Source: Limivivens faecihominis (GTDB lineage: Bacteria; Bacillota; Clostridia; Lachnospirales; Lachnospiraceae). From it: 64,000 nt of DNA. Shown one piece after another: positions 31,863 to 40,542 of the stretch (its first letter is position 1; every line of letters begins with the position of its first letter). A program made the translations under genes and the position numbers. The DNA is taken from NCBI RefSeq assembly GCF_020686945.1, contig NZ_JAJEPR010000004.1, forward strand, positions 144,579 to 208,578, in the 5' to 3' direction. The notes beneath the pieces are model-generated. The model saw nothing but the letters and a program-made list of their open reading frames with translations, made no database searches and had not been told where the DNA came from.

Positions 31863-33087
31863 AAAACTGCTTATCGTACGCTGCCGCGGCCGAATCCTCA
31901 CCGCCCTGAAAGAGGGGGATAAGGTCGTGGAGCTCCACCTGGATGAGGAGGAGCGCAATTCTCTTCTGGGCAACATCTACATCGGCCGCGTACATAATAT
32001 TGTAAAAAATATTCACGCCGCCTTCATTGAGGTTGGCGACGGACTTCAGTGCTATTATTCTCTTTCTGATAATAAAGACCCGATTTTCCTCAAAAAAGGA
32101 AGCTCCCCGAAGCTTCAGGCCGGCGATGAGCTTCTGGTGCAGGTCTGCCGGGAAAATCTGAAATCCAAACCGCCGGCTGTCACATCCAACCTGAATTTCA
32201 CCGGCAATTATGTGGTTCTCACCACGGAAAATAAGAGCATCGGTTTTTCTTCCAAGCTTTCCAAGGAGGAAAAGCAACAGCTGGGAGAGTGGCTGAAGCC
32301 CTTTGTCAGCGACCGCTTTGGCTGTATCGTCCGGACAAACGCCCGGGAAGCCGATGAGGCGACTTTCCAGGCTGAGCTGAAGCTTCTGACGGGCATCTAT
32401 GAGGAAGTGACAGAAAAAGCGAAGTTTCGCAAACCGCTGACCCTCCTTCATCAGAACAATCCCACGACCTGGCTCTCCAGCCTGAGGGACACCTATAAAG
32501 CGGGACTCACCGAGATCATCACCGACGATCCCGGTCTTCACGAGAAAATCCACCATTATCTCGAGCATTACCAGCGGGAAGATCTGGATAAGCTTCGTTT
32601 CTACGAGGATCCCCTGCTTCCGCTGATCAAGCTCCACAGCCTGGAGACAGCCCTGGAAAATGCCCTGAAGGAAAAGGTCTGGATGAAATCCGGCGCTTAT
32701 CTCGTGATCCAGCCGACGGAGGCGCTGACGGTCATCGATGTAAACACCGGCAAATTTGACGGGAATAAAAATCAGCAGGATACTTTCCTGAAGATCAATC
32801 TGGAAGCGGCCCGGGAGATCGCCCGGGAGATCCGGCTCCGGAACCTTTCCGGCATCATCGTTGTCGATTTCATCAATATGGACGCAGCGGAAAACCGAAA
32901 ACTTCTGATGGAGGAATTTGCGTCCTGGCTGAAACGGGATCCAATAAAGACCACGCTGGTCGATATGACGGCCCTGGAGCTTGTGGAAGTCACCCGGAAA
33001 AAACTTCGCAAGCCCCTGCAGGATCAGTTTCTGGCGACCCGTAACCCGGCAGAAAATAAATCCACGAATTTTAGTGAAAATGCTTGA
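31855..33087 (+). CDS. rng: Ribonuclease E/G family protein, short form
   Basis: About 410 residues. The TTG at 31855 has GGGTGAG close upstream, while the in-frame ATG at 31837 has none. An S1 RNA-binding domain (about 33-110) contains GNIYIGRVHNIVKNIHAAFIE. The catalytic part has VIDVNTGKFDG and VVDFINMD, whose aspartates bind magnesium. The protein ends about where the Zn-link motif (CPxCxG) would begin, so the metal-linked dimer of E. coli RNase E/G cannot form as usual. The L21 promoter overlaps its stop codon. Confidence 0.92.
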   Translation: MDKKLLIVRCRGRILTALKEGDKVVELHLDEEERNSLLGNIYIGRVHNIVKNIHAAFIEVGDGLQCYYSLSDNKDPIFLKKGSSPKLQAGDELLVQVCRENLKSKPPAVTSNLNFTGNYVVLTTENKSIGFSSKLSKEEKQQLGEWLKPFVSDRFGCIVRTNAREADEATFQAELKLLTGIYEEVTEKAKFRKPLTLLHQNNPTTWLSSLRDTYKAGLTEIITDDPGLHEKIHHYLEHYQREDLDKLRFYEDPLLPLIKLHSLETALENALKEKVWMKSGAYLVIQPTEALTVIDVNTGKFDGNKNQQDTFLKINLEAAREIAREIRLRNLSGIIVVDFINMDAAENRKLLMEEFASWLKRDPIKTTLVDMTALELVEVTRKKLRKPLQDQFLATRNPAENKSTNFSENA

Positions 33088-33112
33088 CACAGCGAAAAAC
33101 TCATGCTATTAT
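33084..33112 (+). promoter_or_regulatory. Sigma-A promoter of the L21-Prp-L27 operon
   Basis: TTGACA at 33084-33089 contains the RNase G stop codon (TGA). A 17-base spacer leads to TATTAT at 33107-33112. Confidence 0.8.
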
Positions 33113-33118
33113 ATGCAA

Positions 33119-33188
33119 GTATGCCGCACAGAGAGGTATAAGAACTGTCTGACAGTCACCATATCTGGCGAGTAATGATAATAGGAGG
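33119..33188 (+). ncRNA. Probable L21 leader RNA
   Basis: A 70-base untranslated leader lies between the promoter and rplU. It contains a small ACTGT-CTG-ACAGT hairpin and ends at the AGGAGGTG site. Firmicutes carry a conserved L21 leader here that is thought to mediate ribosomal-protein autoregulation. Position fits, but I could not match the consensus. Confidence 0.45.
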
Positions 33189-33194
33189 TGCCAT

Positions 33195-33500
33195 ATGTAC
33201 GCAATTATTGCAACAGGTGGTAAACAGTACAAAGTAGCCGAAGGCGATATCATTAACGTAGAGAAACTGGGTGCAGAAACAGGAGAGACCGTTACCTTTG
33301 ATAACGTTCTTGCTGTAAGCAACGAGGGTCTGAAAGTCGGTGCTGACGTAGCAGCTGCTACCGTAACTGCCAGCGTTGTAAAGAACGCTAAAGCAAAAAA
33401 GGTTATCGTTTACAAATATAAACGGAAATCTGGCTATCACAAAAAGAACGGCCACAGACAGCAGTACACTCAGGTTAAGATTGAGAAAATCAACGCTTAA
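33195..33500 (+). CDS. rplU: 50S ribosomal protein L21
   Basis: 101 residues, starting MYAIIATGGKQYKVAEGD and ending in the basic KRKSGYHKKNGHRQQYTQVK typical of L21. AGGAGGTG lies six bases before the ATG. It is first in the conserved rplU-prp-rpmA operon. Confidence 0.98.
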   Translation: MYAIIATGGKQYKVAEGDIINVEKLGAETGETVTFDNVLAVSNEGLKVGADVAAATVTASVVKNAKAKKVIVYKYKRKSGYHKKNGHRQQYTQVKIEKINA

Positions 33501-33505
33501 TTGTT

Positions 33506-33826
33506 ATGATCACAATTACAGTTTTTAAGCATCAGGACCAGTATCGCGGCTTTCGAAGCAGCGGCCATGCGGGATATGCGGAGGAAGGATCCGATATCAT
33601 CTGTGCAGCAGTTTCCGCTCTGACAGTGAACGCGATCAATTCCATCGACGAACTGACCGACGATGCAGCCGACGTCCGACAGGACGAAGGTTATCTGGAA
33701 CTGAGACTTGAAGGGACATGCTCCAAGGAGTCATCCCTGCTTCTGGATTCTCTGGTCCTCGGGCTTGAGTCCATCCAGGAGAGTTATGGAAAGAAATATA
33801 TAAAGATTGCAACCAAGGAGGTGTAA
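33506..33826 (+). CDS. prp: Ribosomal-processing cysteine protease Prp
   Basis: 106 residues. The catalytic pair is visible as H21 in SSGHAGYAEEG and C33 in DIICAAVSAL. Prp removes the N-terminal extension from L27 in Firmicutes and relatives before L27 enters the ribosome. It is placed between rplU and rpmA, and the L27 here has the matching extension. Confidence 0.96.
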   Translation: MITITVFKHQDQYRGFRSSGHAGYAEEGSDIICAAVSALTVNAINSIDELTDDAADVRQDEGYLELRLEGTCSKESSLLLDSLVLGLESIQESYGKKYIKIATKEV

Positions 33827-33831
33827 CGGTT

Positions 33832-34116
33832 ATGTTAAAAATGAACCTTCAGATCTTCGCTCATAAAAAAGGTGTTGGTTCTACTAAGAACGGCAGAGAT
33901 TCCGAGTCCAAGAGATTAGGAGCCAAGAGAGCAGACGGACAGTTTGTAAAAGCTGGTAACATCCTTTACAGACAGCGTGGTACCAAGATTCATCCGGGAG
34001 TAAACGTTGGACGTGGCGGTGACGACACCCTGTTCGCTCTGGTTGACGGCGTTGTTCGTTTTGAGAGAAAAGGCAGAGACAAGAAGCAGGTTTCTATCGT
34101 TCCTGTTTCCGAATAA
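33832..34116 (+). CDS. rpmA: 50S ribosomal protein L27 with cleavable extension
   Basis: 94 residues. The N-terminal MLKMNLQIFAHKKG carries the Prp cleavage motif (cut between F and A), after which the mature protein begins AHKKGVGSTKNGRDSE, whose tail reaches the peptidyl-transferase centre. AGGAGGTG precedes the ATG. Confidence 0.98.
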   Translation: MLKMNLQIFAHKKGVGSTKNGRDSESKRLGAKRADGQFVKAGNILYRQRGTKIHPGVNVGRGGDDTLFALVDGVVRFERKGRDKKQVSIVPVSE

Positions 34117-34131
34117 TGAGTGACACTTTAG

Positions 34132-34168
34132 GGCTTCAAATCATCTCTTGGTTTGGAGCCTCATTTTA
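34132..34168 (+). terminator. Weak terminator or attenuator before obg
   Basis: GGCTTCAAA pairs with TTTGGAGCC (one G-T pair) around an 11-base loop, followed by TCATTTTAT. The tail is imperfect, so some read-through into obg is likely. Confidence 0.5.
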
Positions 34169-34186
34169 TATAGAAGGAGAATTTTC

Positions 34187-35476
34187 ATGTTTGCAGACAG
34201 AGCAAAGATATTTATCCGCTCCGGAAAAGGCGGAGACGGTCATGTGAGCTTCCGTCGGGAGCTTTTCGTGCCCAACGGCGGTCCTGACGGCGGAGACGGC
34301 GGAAAAGGCGGCGATGTGATTTTCGAGGTGGATGAAGGTCTCACCAATCTGTCCGAATACCGTCACCGTGCAAAATTTACCGCGGAACCTGGAGAACAGG
34401 GCGGAAAGAAACGCTGCCACGGTGCCAATGGAAAAAATCTGATCCTGAAAGTCCCTGCCGGAACCATCATCCGCGAGGCAGAATCCGGAAAAGTCATCGC
34501 TGACATGTCCGGTGACAACAAACGCCAGGTAATCTTAAAAGGAGGCCGCGGAGGCCAGGGAAACATGCACTATGCAACCGCTACGATGCAGGTTCCCAAA
34601 TATGCCCAGCCCGGTCAGGCTGCCCAGGAGCTCTGGGTAAATCTGGAGCTGAAAGTCATTGCAGACGTAGGGCTTGTCGGTTTTCCGAACGTCGGAAAAT
34701 CCACCTTGCTCTCCCGTGTGAGCAACGCAAAGCCGAAGATCGCCAATTATCATTTTACAACCTTGAATCCCATGCAGGGTGTCGTAGATCTGGGTGACGG
34801 AAGCAGCTTTATCATGGCTGATATCCCCGGACTCATTGAGGGCGCTTCTGAGGGCGTCGGACTCGGCCACGAGTTCCTTCGTCATGTCGAGCGTACCAAG
34901 ATCCTTCTTCATGTGGTAGATGCCGCTTCTACAGAAGGCCGCGACCCCATTGATGATATTTATAAAATTAACGAGGAACTGAAAAATTACAACGAGGAGC
35001 TGGCTTCCCGTCCGCAGATCATCGCTGCCAACAAGACAGACGTGATCTATTCCGAGGACGAGGATCCCGTAGAAAAGATCCGCGCTGAGTTTGAGCCCCA
35101 GGGCATCAAAGTATTTCCCATCTCCGCAGTCAGCGGCAAAGGTGTAAAAGAGCTTCTCTCTTACATCTGGGAGGTTTTAAAAGAGCTTCCCCAGGAGCCC
35201 GTTGTCTTCGAGCAGGAGTATTTCCCCGGCGACTACAACAGCAATGATAATCTTTCCTACACTGTGGAACAGCTGGATGAGCACACCTTTGTGGTGGAAG
35301 GCCCCAAGATCGAGAAAATGCTGGGTTACACAAACCTGGATTCCGAGAAAGGCTTCCTGTTCTTCCAGAACTTCCTGAAAAACACCGGTATTCTGAAAGA
35401 TCTAGAGGCTGCCGGTATCCAGGATGGCGATACGGTCCGCATGTATGGTCTCCAGTTTGATTATTATAAAGAGTAG
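34187..35476 (+). CDS. obg: GTPase Obg/CgtA
   Basis: 429 residues from the ATG at 34187 (AGAAGGAG upstream). The glycine-rich OBG domain (about 1-158) contains GPDGGDGGKGGDV. The G domain has GFPNVGKST, DIPGLIEGA and NKTD, and a C-terminal OCT domain follows (about 350-429). Obg binds the 50S subunit and acts in ribosome assembly and stress or sporulation control. Its position after rpmA is the conserved order. Confidence 0.98.
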   Translation: MFADRAKIFIRSGKGGDGHVSFRRELFVPNGGPDGGDGGKGGDVIFEVDEGLTNLSEYRHRAKFTAEPGEQGGKKRCHGANGKNLILKVPAGTIIREAESGKVIADMSGDNKRQVILKGGRGGQGNMHYATATMQVPKYAQPGQAAQELWVNLELKVIADVGLVGFPNVGKSTLLSRVSNAKPKIANYHFTTLNPMQGVVDLGDGSSFIMADIPGLIEGASEGVGLGHEFLRHVERTKILLHVVDAASTEGRDPIDDIYKINEELKNYNEELASRPQIIAANKTDVIYSEDEDPVEKIRAEFEPQGIKVFPISAVSGKGVKELLSYIWEVLKELPQEPVVFEQEYFPGDYNSNDNLSYTVEQLDEHTFVVEGPKIEKMLGYTNLDSEKGFLFFQNFLKNTGILKDLEAAGIQDGDTVRMYGLQFDYYKE

Positions 35477-35489
35477 GAGAAAAATTTAT

Positions 35490-35780
35490 ATGACAAGCAA
35501 ACAGCGTGCTTATTTAAAGGGTCTGGCCATGACTATGGATCCGATCTTCCAGATCGGAAAAAGCAGCCTGACCCCGGAAAACACCAAAGCCATCGATGAG
35601 GCCCTGGAAGCCCGGGAGCTCATCAAGATCAGTGTTCTCCAGAACTGCCTGGACGATCCGAAAGAGATCGCGGCTGTTGTGGCAGAGCGCACACGTTCCC
35701 AGGTGGTTCAGGTCATCGGCAAAAAGATCGTCCTGTACCGGGAAGGCAAAAAAGAGAAAAAGAAAATCATTCTCCCGTAA
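35490..35780 (+). CDS. yhbY: YhbY-type CRM-domain RNA-binding protein
   Basis: 96 residues forming one CRM domain: KQRAYLKGLAMTMDPIFQIGK, a GxxG-like loop, RELIKISVLQNCLDDP and VVQVIGKKIVLYR. These proteins associate with the pre-50S ribosome. The start at 35490 follows TAGGAGA; nadD begins 16 bases downstream. Confidence 0.95.
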   Translation: MTSKQRAYLKGLAMTMDPIFQIGKSSLTPENTKAIDEALEARELIKISVLQNCLDDPKEIAAVVAERTRSQVVQVIGKKIVLYREGKKEKKKIILP

Positions 35781-35796
35781 AAGGAGTGACAGAGAA

Positions 35797-36420
35797 ATGG
35801 TAGGGAAGTGCAAGAAAAAAGGAATCATGGGCGGCACCTTTGATCCGATCCATATCGGTCATCTGATCCTCGGTGAAAACGCCTGTCTTCAGCTGGGTCT
35901 GGACTCCATTCTTTTCATGCCCAGCGGCAATCCGCCTCACAAGCCTCACCGGCCTGGCAGAGCCACCACAATGCAGCGAGTGGAGATGGTCCGGCTGGCG
36001 ATTGAGGACAACCCGCATTTTGAACTTTCACTGGCGGAAACCCATGATCAGGGTTATACTTACACAGAAGAGACCCTCAGACGGCTGACGGCTGAAAATC
36101 CGGACACGGATTATTATTTTATTATGGGAGCCGATTCCCTGTTTCAGTTCGAGCACTGGAAAGGGCCGGAGGAAATCTGCCGCCTGGCCACTCTGGTGGT
36201 GGCTGTCCGGGACCATGTTTCCGAGGAAAAACTAGATGCTCAGATTCTTCACCTGAAAGAAATTTTAGGCGCCAGGATTGAGAAACTGGACACACCGAAT
36301 ATTGATATTTCCTCTGAGACTTTGCGTTCCTGGATTGCCAGCGGTCATTCGCTGCGCTATTATGTTCCGAACCCTGTCATTTCCTATATAGAAGAACAGC
36401 GGATTTACAGCCGAAATTAG
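35797..36420 (+). CDS. nadD: Nicotinate-nucleotide adenylyltransferase
   Basis: 207 residues from the ATG at 35797 (AAGGAG ten bases upstream). The nucleotidyltransferase motif GIMGGTFDPIHIGHL is at residues 9-23, and SxxxLRSWI-like ISSETLRSWI sits near the C-terminus. It forms deamido-NAD from NaMN and ATP. The nadD-yqeK-rsfS order is conserved in Firmicutes. Confidence 0.96.
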   Translation: MVGKCKKKGIMGGTFDPIHIGHLILGENACLQLGLDSILFMPSGNPPHKPHRPGRATTMQRVEMVRLAIEDNPHFELSLAETHDQGYTYTEETLRRLTAENPDTDYYFIMGADSLFQFEHWKGPEEICRLATLVVAVRDHVSEEKLDAQILHLKEILGARIEKLDTPNIDISSETLRSWIASGHSLRYYVPNPVISYIEEQRIYSRN

Positions 36421-36443
36421 TTTTCACAGAAAAGAGCAGAAAC

Positions 36444-37043
36444 ATGGAAGAGTACAACATCTTACGCATGCAGGACCGGCTGAAAGAATATCTCACCCGA
36501 GACCGTTTCATCCATACCCAGGGCGTTATGTACACAGCCACAGCCCTTGCCATGTGTCACGGAGAAGATCTTGTCAAAGCCCAGGTGGCCGGCCTTCTTC
36601 ACGACTGTGCCAAATGCATTCCCACCGGGAAGAAGCTCAAGATCTGTAAGAAGAACGATATTGCCCTTACAAAATGGGAAGAAGAAAATGAAGCTCTTCT
36701 CCATGCCAAAGTAGGTGTCTATATCGCGAAGAAAAAGTACGGGATCACCGATCCGGAGATCTTAAATGCCATTCGGTACCATACCACGGGCAAGGCGGAT
36801 ATGACGCCCCTTGAAAAGATCGTCTATATCGCCGACTATATCGAGCCCGGCCGCTACAAGGCCAAGAATCTTCCGGAAGTCCGCCATCTGGCTTTCCAGG
36901 ATCTCGATGAGACCATGTACCGGATCCTCAGAGATACGATCCTTTATCTGAGCGGCAGTGCCAACACGATGGACCCGTCCACAACTGAGGCATACGAATA
37001 TTACCAGAAACTGCACAATGAACGAAAAGGAGCCAACACATGA
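36444..37043 (+). CDS. yqeK: HD-domain hydrolase YqeK (symmetrical Ap4A hydrolase family)
   Basis: 199 residues. HD-superfamily metal ligands are visible in FIHTQGVMYTA, LLHDCAKC, and IRYHTTGKADM followed by YIADYIEPGR. YqeK proteins hydrolyse diadenosine tetraphosphate to ADP. The end overlaps rsfS by four bases (ATGA). Confidence 0.94.
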   Translation: MEEYNILRMQDRLKEYLTRDRFIHTQGVMYTATALAMCHGEDLVKAQVAGLLHDCAKCIPTGKKLKICKKNDIALTKWEEENEALLHAKVGVYIAKKKYGITDPEILNAIRYHTTGKADMTPLEKIVYIADYIEPGRYKAKNLPEVRHLAFQDLDETMYRILRDTILYLSGSANTMDPSTTEAYEYYQKLHNERKGANT

Positions 37044-37399
37044 GCGAATATACATCCAAAGAAATCGCAAAACTTGCCTGCGAAGCCCTTGCTGACAAAA
37101 AAGCCGACGATATCAAAGTCATCGACATCTCCGAAGTTTCCAGCCTGGCTGACTACTTTGTCATCGCCGGCGGCATGAACCGCAATCAAGTCCAGGCCAT
37201 GGCCGACAATGTAGAAGAGACTCTCGGCAAAAAACTCAGTCTCTCTGCCAAACAGGTAGAGGGTTACACAACGGCAAACTGGATTCTCATGGATTACAGA
37301 GACGTAGTCATCCACATCTTTGACCAGGAAAACCGCAGATTTTATGACCTCGCCAGAATCTGGAGAGACGGTAAGGACGTTGCGGTGGAAGAGCTGTAA
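37040..37399 (+). CDS. rsfS: Ribosomal silencing factor RsfS
   Basis: 119 residues with the DUF143 pattern: KADDIKVIDISEVSSLADYF, then GYTTANWILMDYRDVVIHIF. It binds L14 and blocks subunit joining in starvation. It ends the obg-to-rsfS run, before a strong terminator. Confidence 0.97.
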   Translation: MSEYTSKEIAKLACEALADKKADDIKVIDISEVSSLADYFVIAGGMNRNQVQAMADNVEETLGKKLSLSAKQVEGYTTANWILMDYRDVVIHIFDQENRRFYDLARIWRDGKDVAVEEL

Positions 37400-37422
37400 A
37401 GAGAATTAAATTTTGGATTTTT

Positions 37423-37461
37423 AAAAGCATGCATCAAGTTATTATTGGTGCATGCTTTTTT
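37423..37461 (+). terminator. Rho-independent terminator after rsfS
   Basis: AAAAGCATGCATCA pairs with TGGTGCATGCTTTT, with a loop of about nine bases and a T-run of six. Confidence 0.92.
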
Positions 37462-37471
37462 GCTTCCAGGG

Positions 37472-37500
37472 TTCTCAGCCATATATAAGTGTGCTATAAT
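37472..37500 (+). promoter_or_regulatory. Promoter of the leader peptide-yhcH unit
   Basis: TTCTCA at 37472, a 17-base spacer, and a perfect TATAAT at 37495-37500. The predicted start leaves the strong AGGAGGTG site of the short leader frame in the transcript. Confidence 0.6.
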
Positions 37501-37521
37501 CATAGCCAGGAGGTGTGAGTT

Positions 37522-37572
37522 ATGAAGAAAAATAAAAAGAAGTTATTTCGAGGTGACAACTATGATCATTGA
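37522..37572 (+). CDS. Short leader frame overlapping the YhcH gene
   Basis: A 16-codon frame (MKKNKKKLFRGDNYDH) starts at ATG 37522, six bases after a near-perfect AGGAGGTG site, and stops inside the YhcH gene start. Its ribosome-binding site is better than that of YhcH itself. It probably couples or tunes YhcH translation; whether the peptide matters is unknown. Confidence 0.5.
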   Translation: MKKNKKKLFRGDNYDH

Positions 37573-37999
37573 TAAAACATCGAACCTGGAACTTTACAAA
37601 TCCCTGATCCCACATCTGGATGTGATCCTTAATTTTGCCCGGAAGGCTGCAGAAAAGCCGGTGGGAACCTATCCTTATCCCGGCGGCAGGATTATGATTC
37701 AGGAGGGGGAGACGAGAGCGCTGGAAGGCGCAGAATTTGAATCTCATAAAAATTTTCTTGACCTTCAGTGGATTTTGGAAGGCAAGGAGATGATGGAGTA
37801 TGCCAACATTCACGACCTTACGGAAACCGTTCCCTACAATACAGAAAAAGACATCCAGTTCTGGCAGGGAAAGGGCAGTCTCATGGAGGTTCCTGCCGGT
37901 ACTTTCTATCTGGTTTATCCGGAAGACGGCCACAAACCCTGCTGTCATACGGAGAAAAAGAATACTTATCGGAAAATGGTTGTCAAGATCCCTGTATGA
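37562..37999 (+). CDS. YhcH/YjgK/YiaL family protein (DUF386)
   Basis: 145 residues from the ATG at 37562, seven bases after GAGGTG; the GTG at 37553 lies within that site. Cupin-like family motifs are KNFLDLQWILEGKEMMEY and a late VYPEDGHKPCCH, whose histidines and acid residues form the metal site. Members act on sialic-acid or other sugar anomers. No sialic acid genes are nearby, so the substrate is open. Confidence 0.88.
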   Translation: MIIDKTSNLELYKSLIPHLDVILNFARKAAEKPVGTYPYPGGRIMIQEGETRALEGAEFESHKNFLDLQWILEGKEMMEYANIHDLTETVPYNTEKDIQFWQGKGSLMEVPAGTFYLVYPEDGHKPCCHTEKKNTYRKMVVKIPV

Positions 38000-38025
38000 G
38001 TTTTTTCAAAAAAATGTAAATTGCC

Positions 38026-38054
38026 TTGAAAAAAATCCTCCGATATAGTATAAT
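38026..38054 (+). promoter_or_regulatory. Sigma-A promoter of the SGNH surface protein
   Basis: TTGAAA at 38026-38031, a 17-base spacer, and TATAAT at 38049-38054. Confidence 0.75.
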
Positions 38055-38114
38055 AAATATTATGTTAACTTTACATTTTTAAGAAGAATCTGTTATCGTT
38101 TATGGAGGAATTTC

Positions 38115-39407
38115 ATGCATATACCGAATAAGAAGATCCTTTCTTTTTTACTTGCGTGTTCCCTGTTTTCTGCTGTGCCTTTGGGAAATTATTCCCGCGC
38201 TGCAGAGACGACGGAAACGGCAAAGGATCAGTCCCTGGACACCACCTCAGCCTATCAGAATCTCATAAACACCATGAAATCAGCGACTAACAGCAGCCTG
38301 ATTCTGCTTATGCGTTCTGCACCAAATCAGGAGGGCTCTTTTATAGAGACTTCTCAGGGAGCCATGTTTCAACTGACATCCGGAGATTATCTGAAGAACG
38401 GTTGGGCTAAAATCAAGAATCAAATTTATTATTTTGATAAGAATGGTTATCGGAAAACCGGCTGGCTTGCCTGGCAGAAAAAATGGTATTATCTGAAGAA
38501 AGACGGCACATTGGCTTCGAACCTCTGGGTTACAAATGGCTCTCAGAGGTGGTATGTTCAGGAAGATGGTACCCGTGCAACCGGTTTTGTGAAATATAAG
38601 AAATATACTTATTATTTCAATTCTTTCGGTTCTATGGTCAAAGGTCTTCGAGTGATCAATGGAAAAATTTACTTTTTCCGTGAAAACGGAACCATGGTAA
38701 CGGGCTGGAAGTGTCTTTCAAAAAAGGTCTATTATTTCACACAGGACGGTTCTGCAGCTACCGGATGGATGGAAATCAATGGAAGCTGGTATTACTTTTT
38801 CGTTAATGGAGTGAGAGTCGCCAATCGTTCGATTGACGGAAACTATCTTGGCCCGAATGGAAAACGGGTGGCAGAGAAGCAAATAGAATCCCGCCATAAA
38901 ATTTTTTGCGGAGATTCACGCACAATGCAGCTGAAAAAAGCAGTTGGCTCTTCTGAAACCAGTTATGTCTATAAATATGGCATAGGATATAACTGGTTTG
39001 TAAACGAAGGAATCCTCGAGTTAAAAAAGCTTTTGCTGGTCTACCCCCAGTCTGATGTGATTTTAAATTTTGGAGTAAATGATCTGGGGAATATTTCCAA
39101 ATACATTCAGATTTACCAGGAATTGATAAATACTTACCCGAAGGCTCATTTCTATGTAATGGCCGTTAATCCGGTGGACGATGTCAAATACCCGAGTCTT
39201 GTCCAGCGAAACAAGACCACAAAACTGGTAACTATTTTTAACAGTATTCTCAAATCGGCTTTCCCGGACTGTTACATTGATACCTACAGTTACTTGGAGT
39301 CTTCCGGTTATGAGACTCTGGACGGTTGCCATTATACGACGGCCACCTGCCTGAAGATTTATCATTATACTTTAAGTGAAATTCAAAAAAAGAGCGGCAA
39401 TTCCTGA
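38115..39407 (+). CDS. Secreted SGNH hydrolase with cell-wall-binding repeats
   Basis: 430 residues. A signal peptide (cleavage near SRAAE) is followed by about 60 linker residues and seven or so aromatic repeats of the choline-binding/glucan-binding type (residues about 90-250; units such as GWAKIKNQIYYFDKNGYRKT). The C-terminal SGNH domain has block I IFCGDSRT, block III NFGVNDLGN, and block V DGCHYT with the catalytic Asp and His. It probably anchors non-covalently to the wall and removes acyl groups from a glycan. Single-gene unit with its own promoter and terminator. Confidence 0.9.
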   Translation: MHIPNKKILSFLLACSLFSAVPLGNYSRAAETTETAKDQSLDTTSAYQNLINTMKSATNSSLILLMRSAPNQEGSFIETSQGAMFQLTSGDYLKNGWAKIKNQIYYFDKNGYRKTGWLAWQKKWYYLKKDGTLASNLWVTNGSQRWYVQEDGTRATGFVKYKKYTYYFNSFGSMVKGLRVINGKIYFFRENGTMVTGWKCLSKKVYYFTQDGSAATGWMEINGSWYYFFVNGVRVANRSIDGNYLGPNGKRVAEKQIESRHKIFCGDSRTMQLKKAVGSSETSYVYKYGIGYNWFVNEGILELKKLLLVYPQSDVILNFGVNDLGNISKYIQIYQELINTYPKAHFYVMAVNPVDDVKYPSLVQRNKTTKLVTIFNSILKSAFPDCYIDTYSYLESSGYETLDGCHYTTATCLKIYHYTLSEIQKKSGNS

Positions 39408-39412
39408 TACAG

Positions 39413-39452
39413 ACAGCTTTTCAAAATAAGAATTTTGAAAAGCTGTTTTTTT
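39413..39452 (+). terminator. Rho-independent terminator after the SGNH surface protein
   Basis: ACAGCTTTTCAAAAT pairs perfectly with ATTTTGAAAAGCTGT, followed by seven T residues. Confidence 0.93.
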
Positions 39453-39520
39453 CGTGAGAAAAAAATGGTATAATGCAGACAGCATTTTAATTTTAACAGG
39501 AGAAAAGGAGTATTTCATTT

Positions 39521-40528
39521 ATGGGAGATCTTTATTTAGCCAGCGACAAACGTTATGAAAAAATGGTATACAACCGGGTTGGAAAAAGCGGTCTCAAATT
39601 TCCGGCAGTTTCTCTTGGTTTCTGGCATAATTTTGGAAGCAAGGACAACTATGACAACATGAAAGCCATGTGCAGGAAGGCTTTCGATCTCGGTATCACC
39701 CAGTTTGACCTGGCCAACAATTACGGCCCTGTCTACGGCAGCGCAGAGGAAAATGCAGGCCGGATTCTGAGCGAAGATTTCCGCCCTTACCGTGATGAAC
39801 TTATTGTCACTTCAAAAGCCGGATACGATATGTGGCCCGGTCCTTACGGTGACTGGGGCAGCAAAAAATATCTGACTGCCAGCATCGATCAGAGTCTTAA
39901 ACGACTTCAACTGGATTATATGGATATTTTCTATCATCACCGCATGGATCCGGAAACTCCTCTGGAGGAGACCATGGAAGCGTTGGCCTCCATCGTTCAC
40001 AGCGGTAAAGCCTTGTATGCCGGTATTTCCAATTACAACGAAGAGTACACGAGAAAGGCATCCGCCATCATGAAGGAGCTTCATTGCCCGCTCATCGTTA
40101 ATCAGCGCCGGTATTCTATTTTTGACCGAACCATCGAGGAGGATGGTGTCAAAAATTGCTGTAAGGAGATCGGCATGGGAATCATCGCCTTCAGCCCGCT
40201 GGCTCAGGGACTTCTCACCGACAAATATCTCCATGGAATCCCGGAAGACAGCCGTATCGCAAGGGATCATCGTTTCCTGAAGGCCTCAGCCCTGACACCA
40301 GAACGCCTGCACCAGATCAATGAACTCAACAAACTGGCGGCTGAGAGAGGCCAGACCCTGGCACAGATGGCCCTTTCCTGGATTCTGAAGGACGATGAAG
40401 TAGCTTCTGTTCTCATCGGTGCGTCCCGACCGGAACAGATCGAAGAAAATATCTCCATCGTGGAGCATCTTGATTTTACGGAAGAAGAGCTTAAGAAGAT
40501 CGACGAGATCAGCAGAGAACAGGCATAA
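39521..40528 (+). CDS. Aldo/keto reductase (YghZ-like)
   Basis: 335 residues. The (beta/alpha)8 reductase has the catalytic set D (QFDLANNYG), Y (same segment), K (VTSKAGYDMW) and H (DIFYHHRMD). The N-terminus NRVGKSGLKFPAVSLGFWHNFG and the C-terminal SVLIGASRPEQIEEN bind NADPH. Closest in pattern to YghZ, which reduces L-glyceraldehyde 3-phosphate. It lies 14 bases before the GH42 gene and is probably co-transcribed with it. A TATAAT lies at 39469. Confidence 0.92.
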   Translation: MGDLYLASDKRYEKMVYNRVGKSGLKFPAVSLGFWHNFGSKDNYDNMKAMCRKAFDLGITQFDLANNYGPVYGSAEENAGRILSEDFRPYRDELIVTSKAGYDMWPGPYGDWGSKKYLTASIDQSLKRLQLDYMDIFYHHRMDPETPLEETMEALASIVHSGKALYAGISNYNEEYTRKASAIMKELHCPLIVNQRRYSIFDRTIEEDGVKNCCKEIGMGIIAFSPLAQGLLTDKYLHGIPEDSRIARDHRFLKASALTPERLHQINELNKLAAERGQTLAQMALSWILKDDEVASVLIGASRPEQIEENISIVEHLDFTEEELKKIDEISREQA

Positions 40529-40542
40529 AAGGAGGAGTTTTT

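Noticed and set aside
38370..38860. Repeats in the surface SGNH protein as a DNA repeat or CRISPR
   Set aside because: They are degenerate protein repeats (aromatic cell-wall-binding units) in one frame, not identical spaced DNA repeats.
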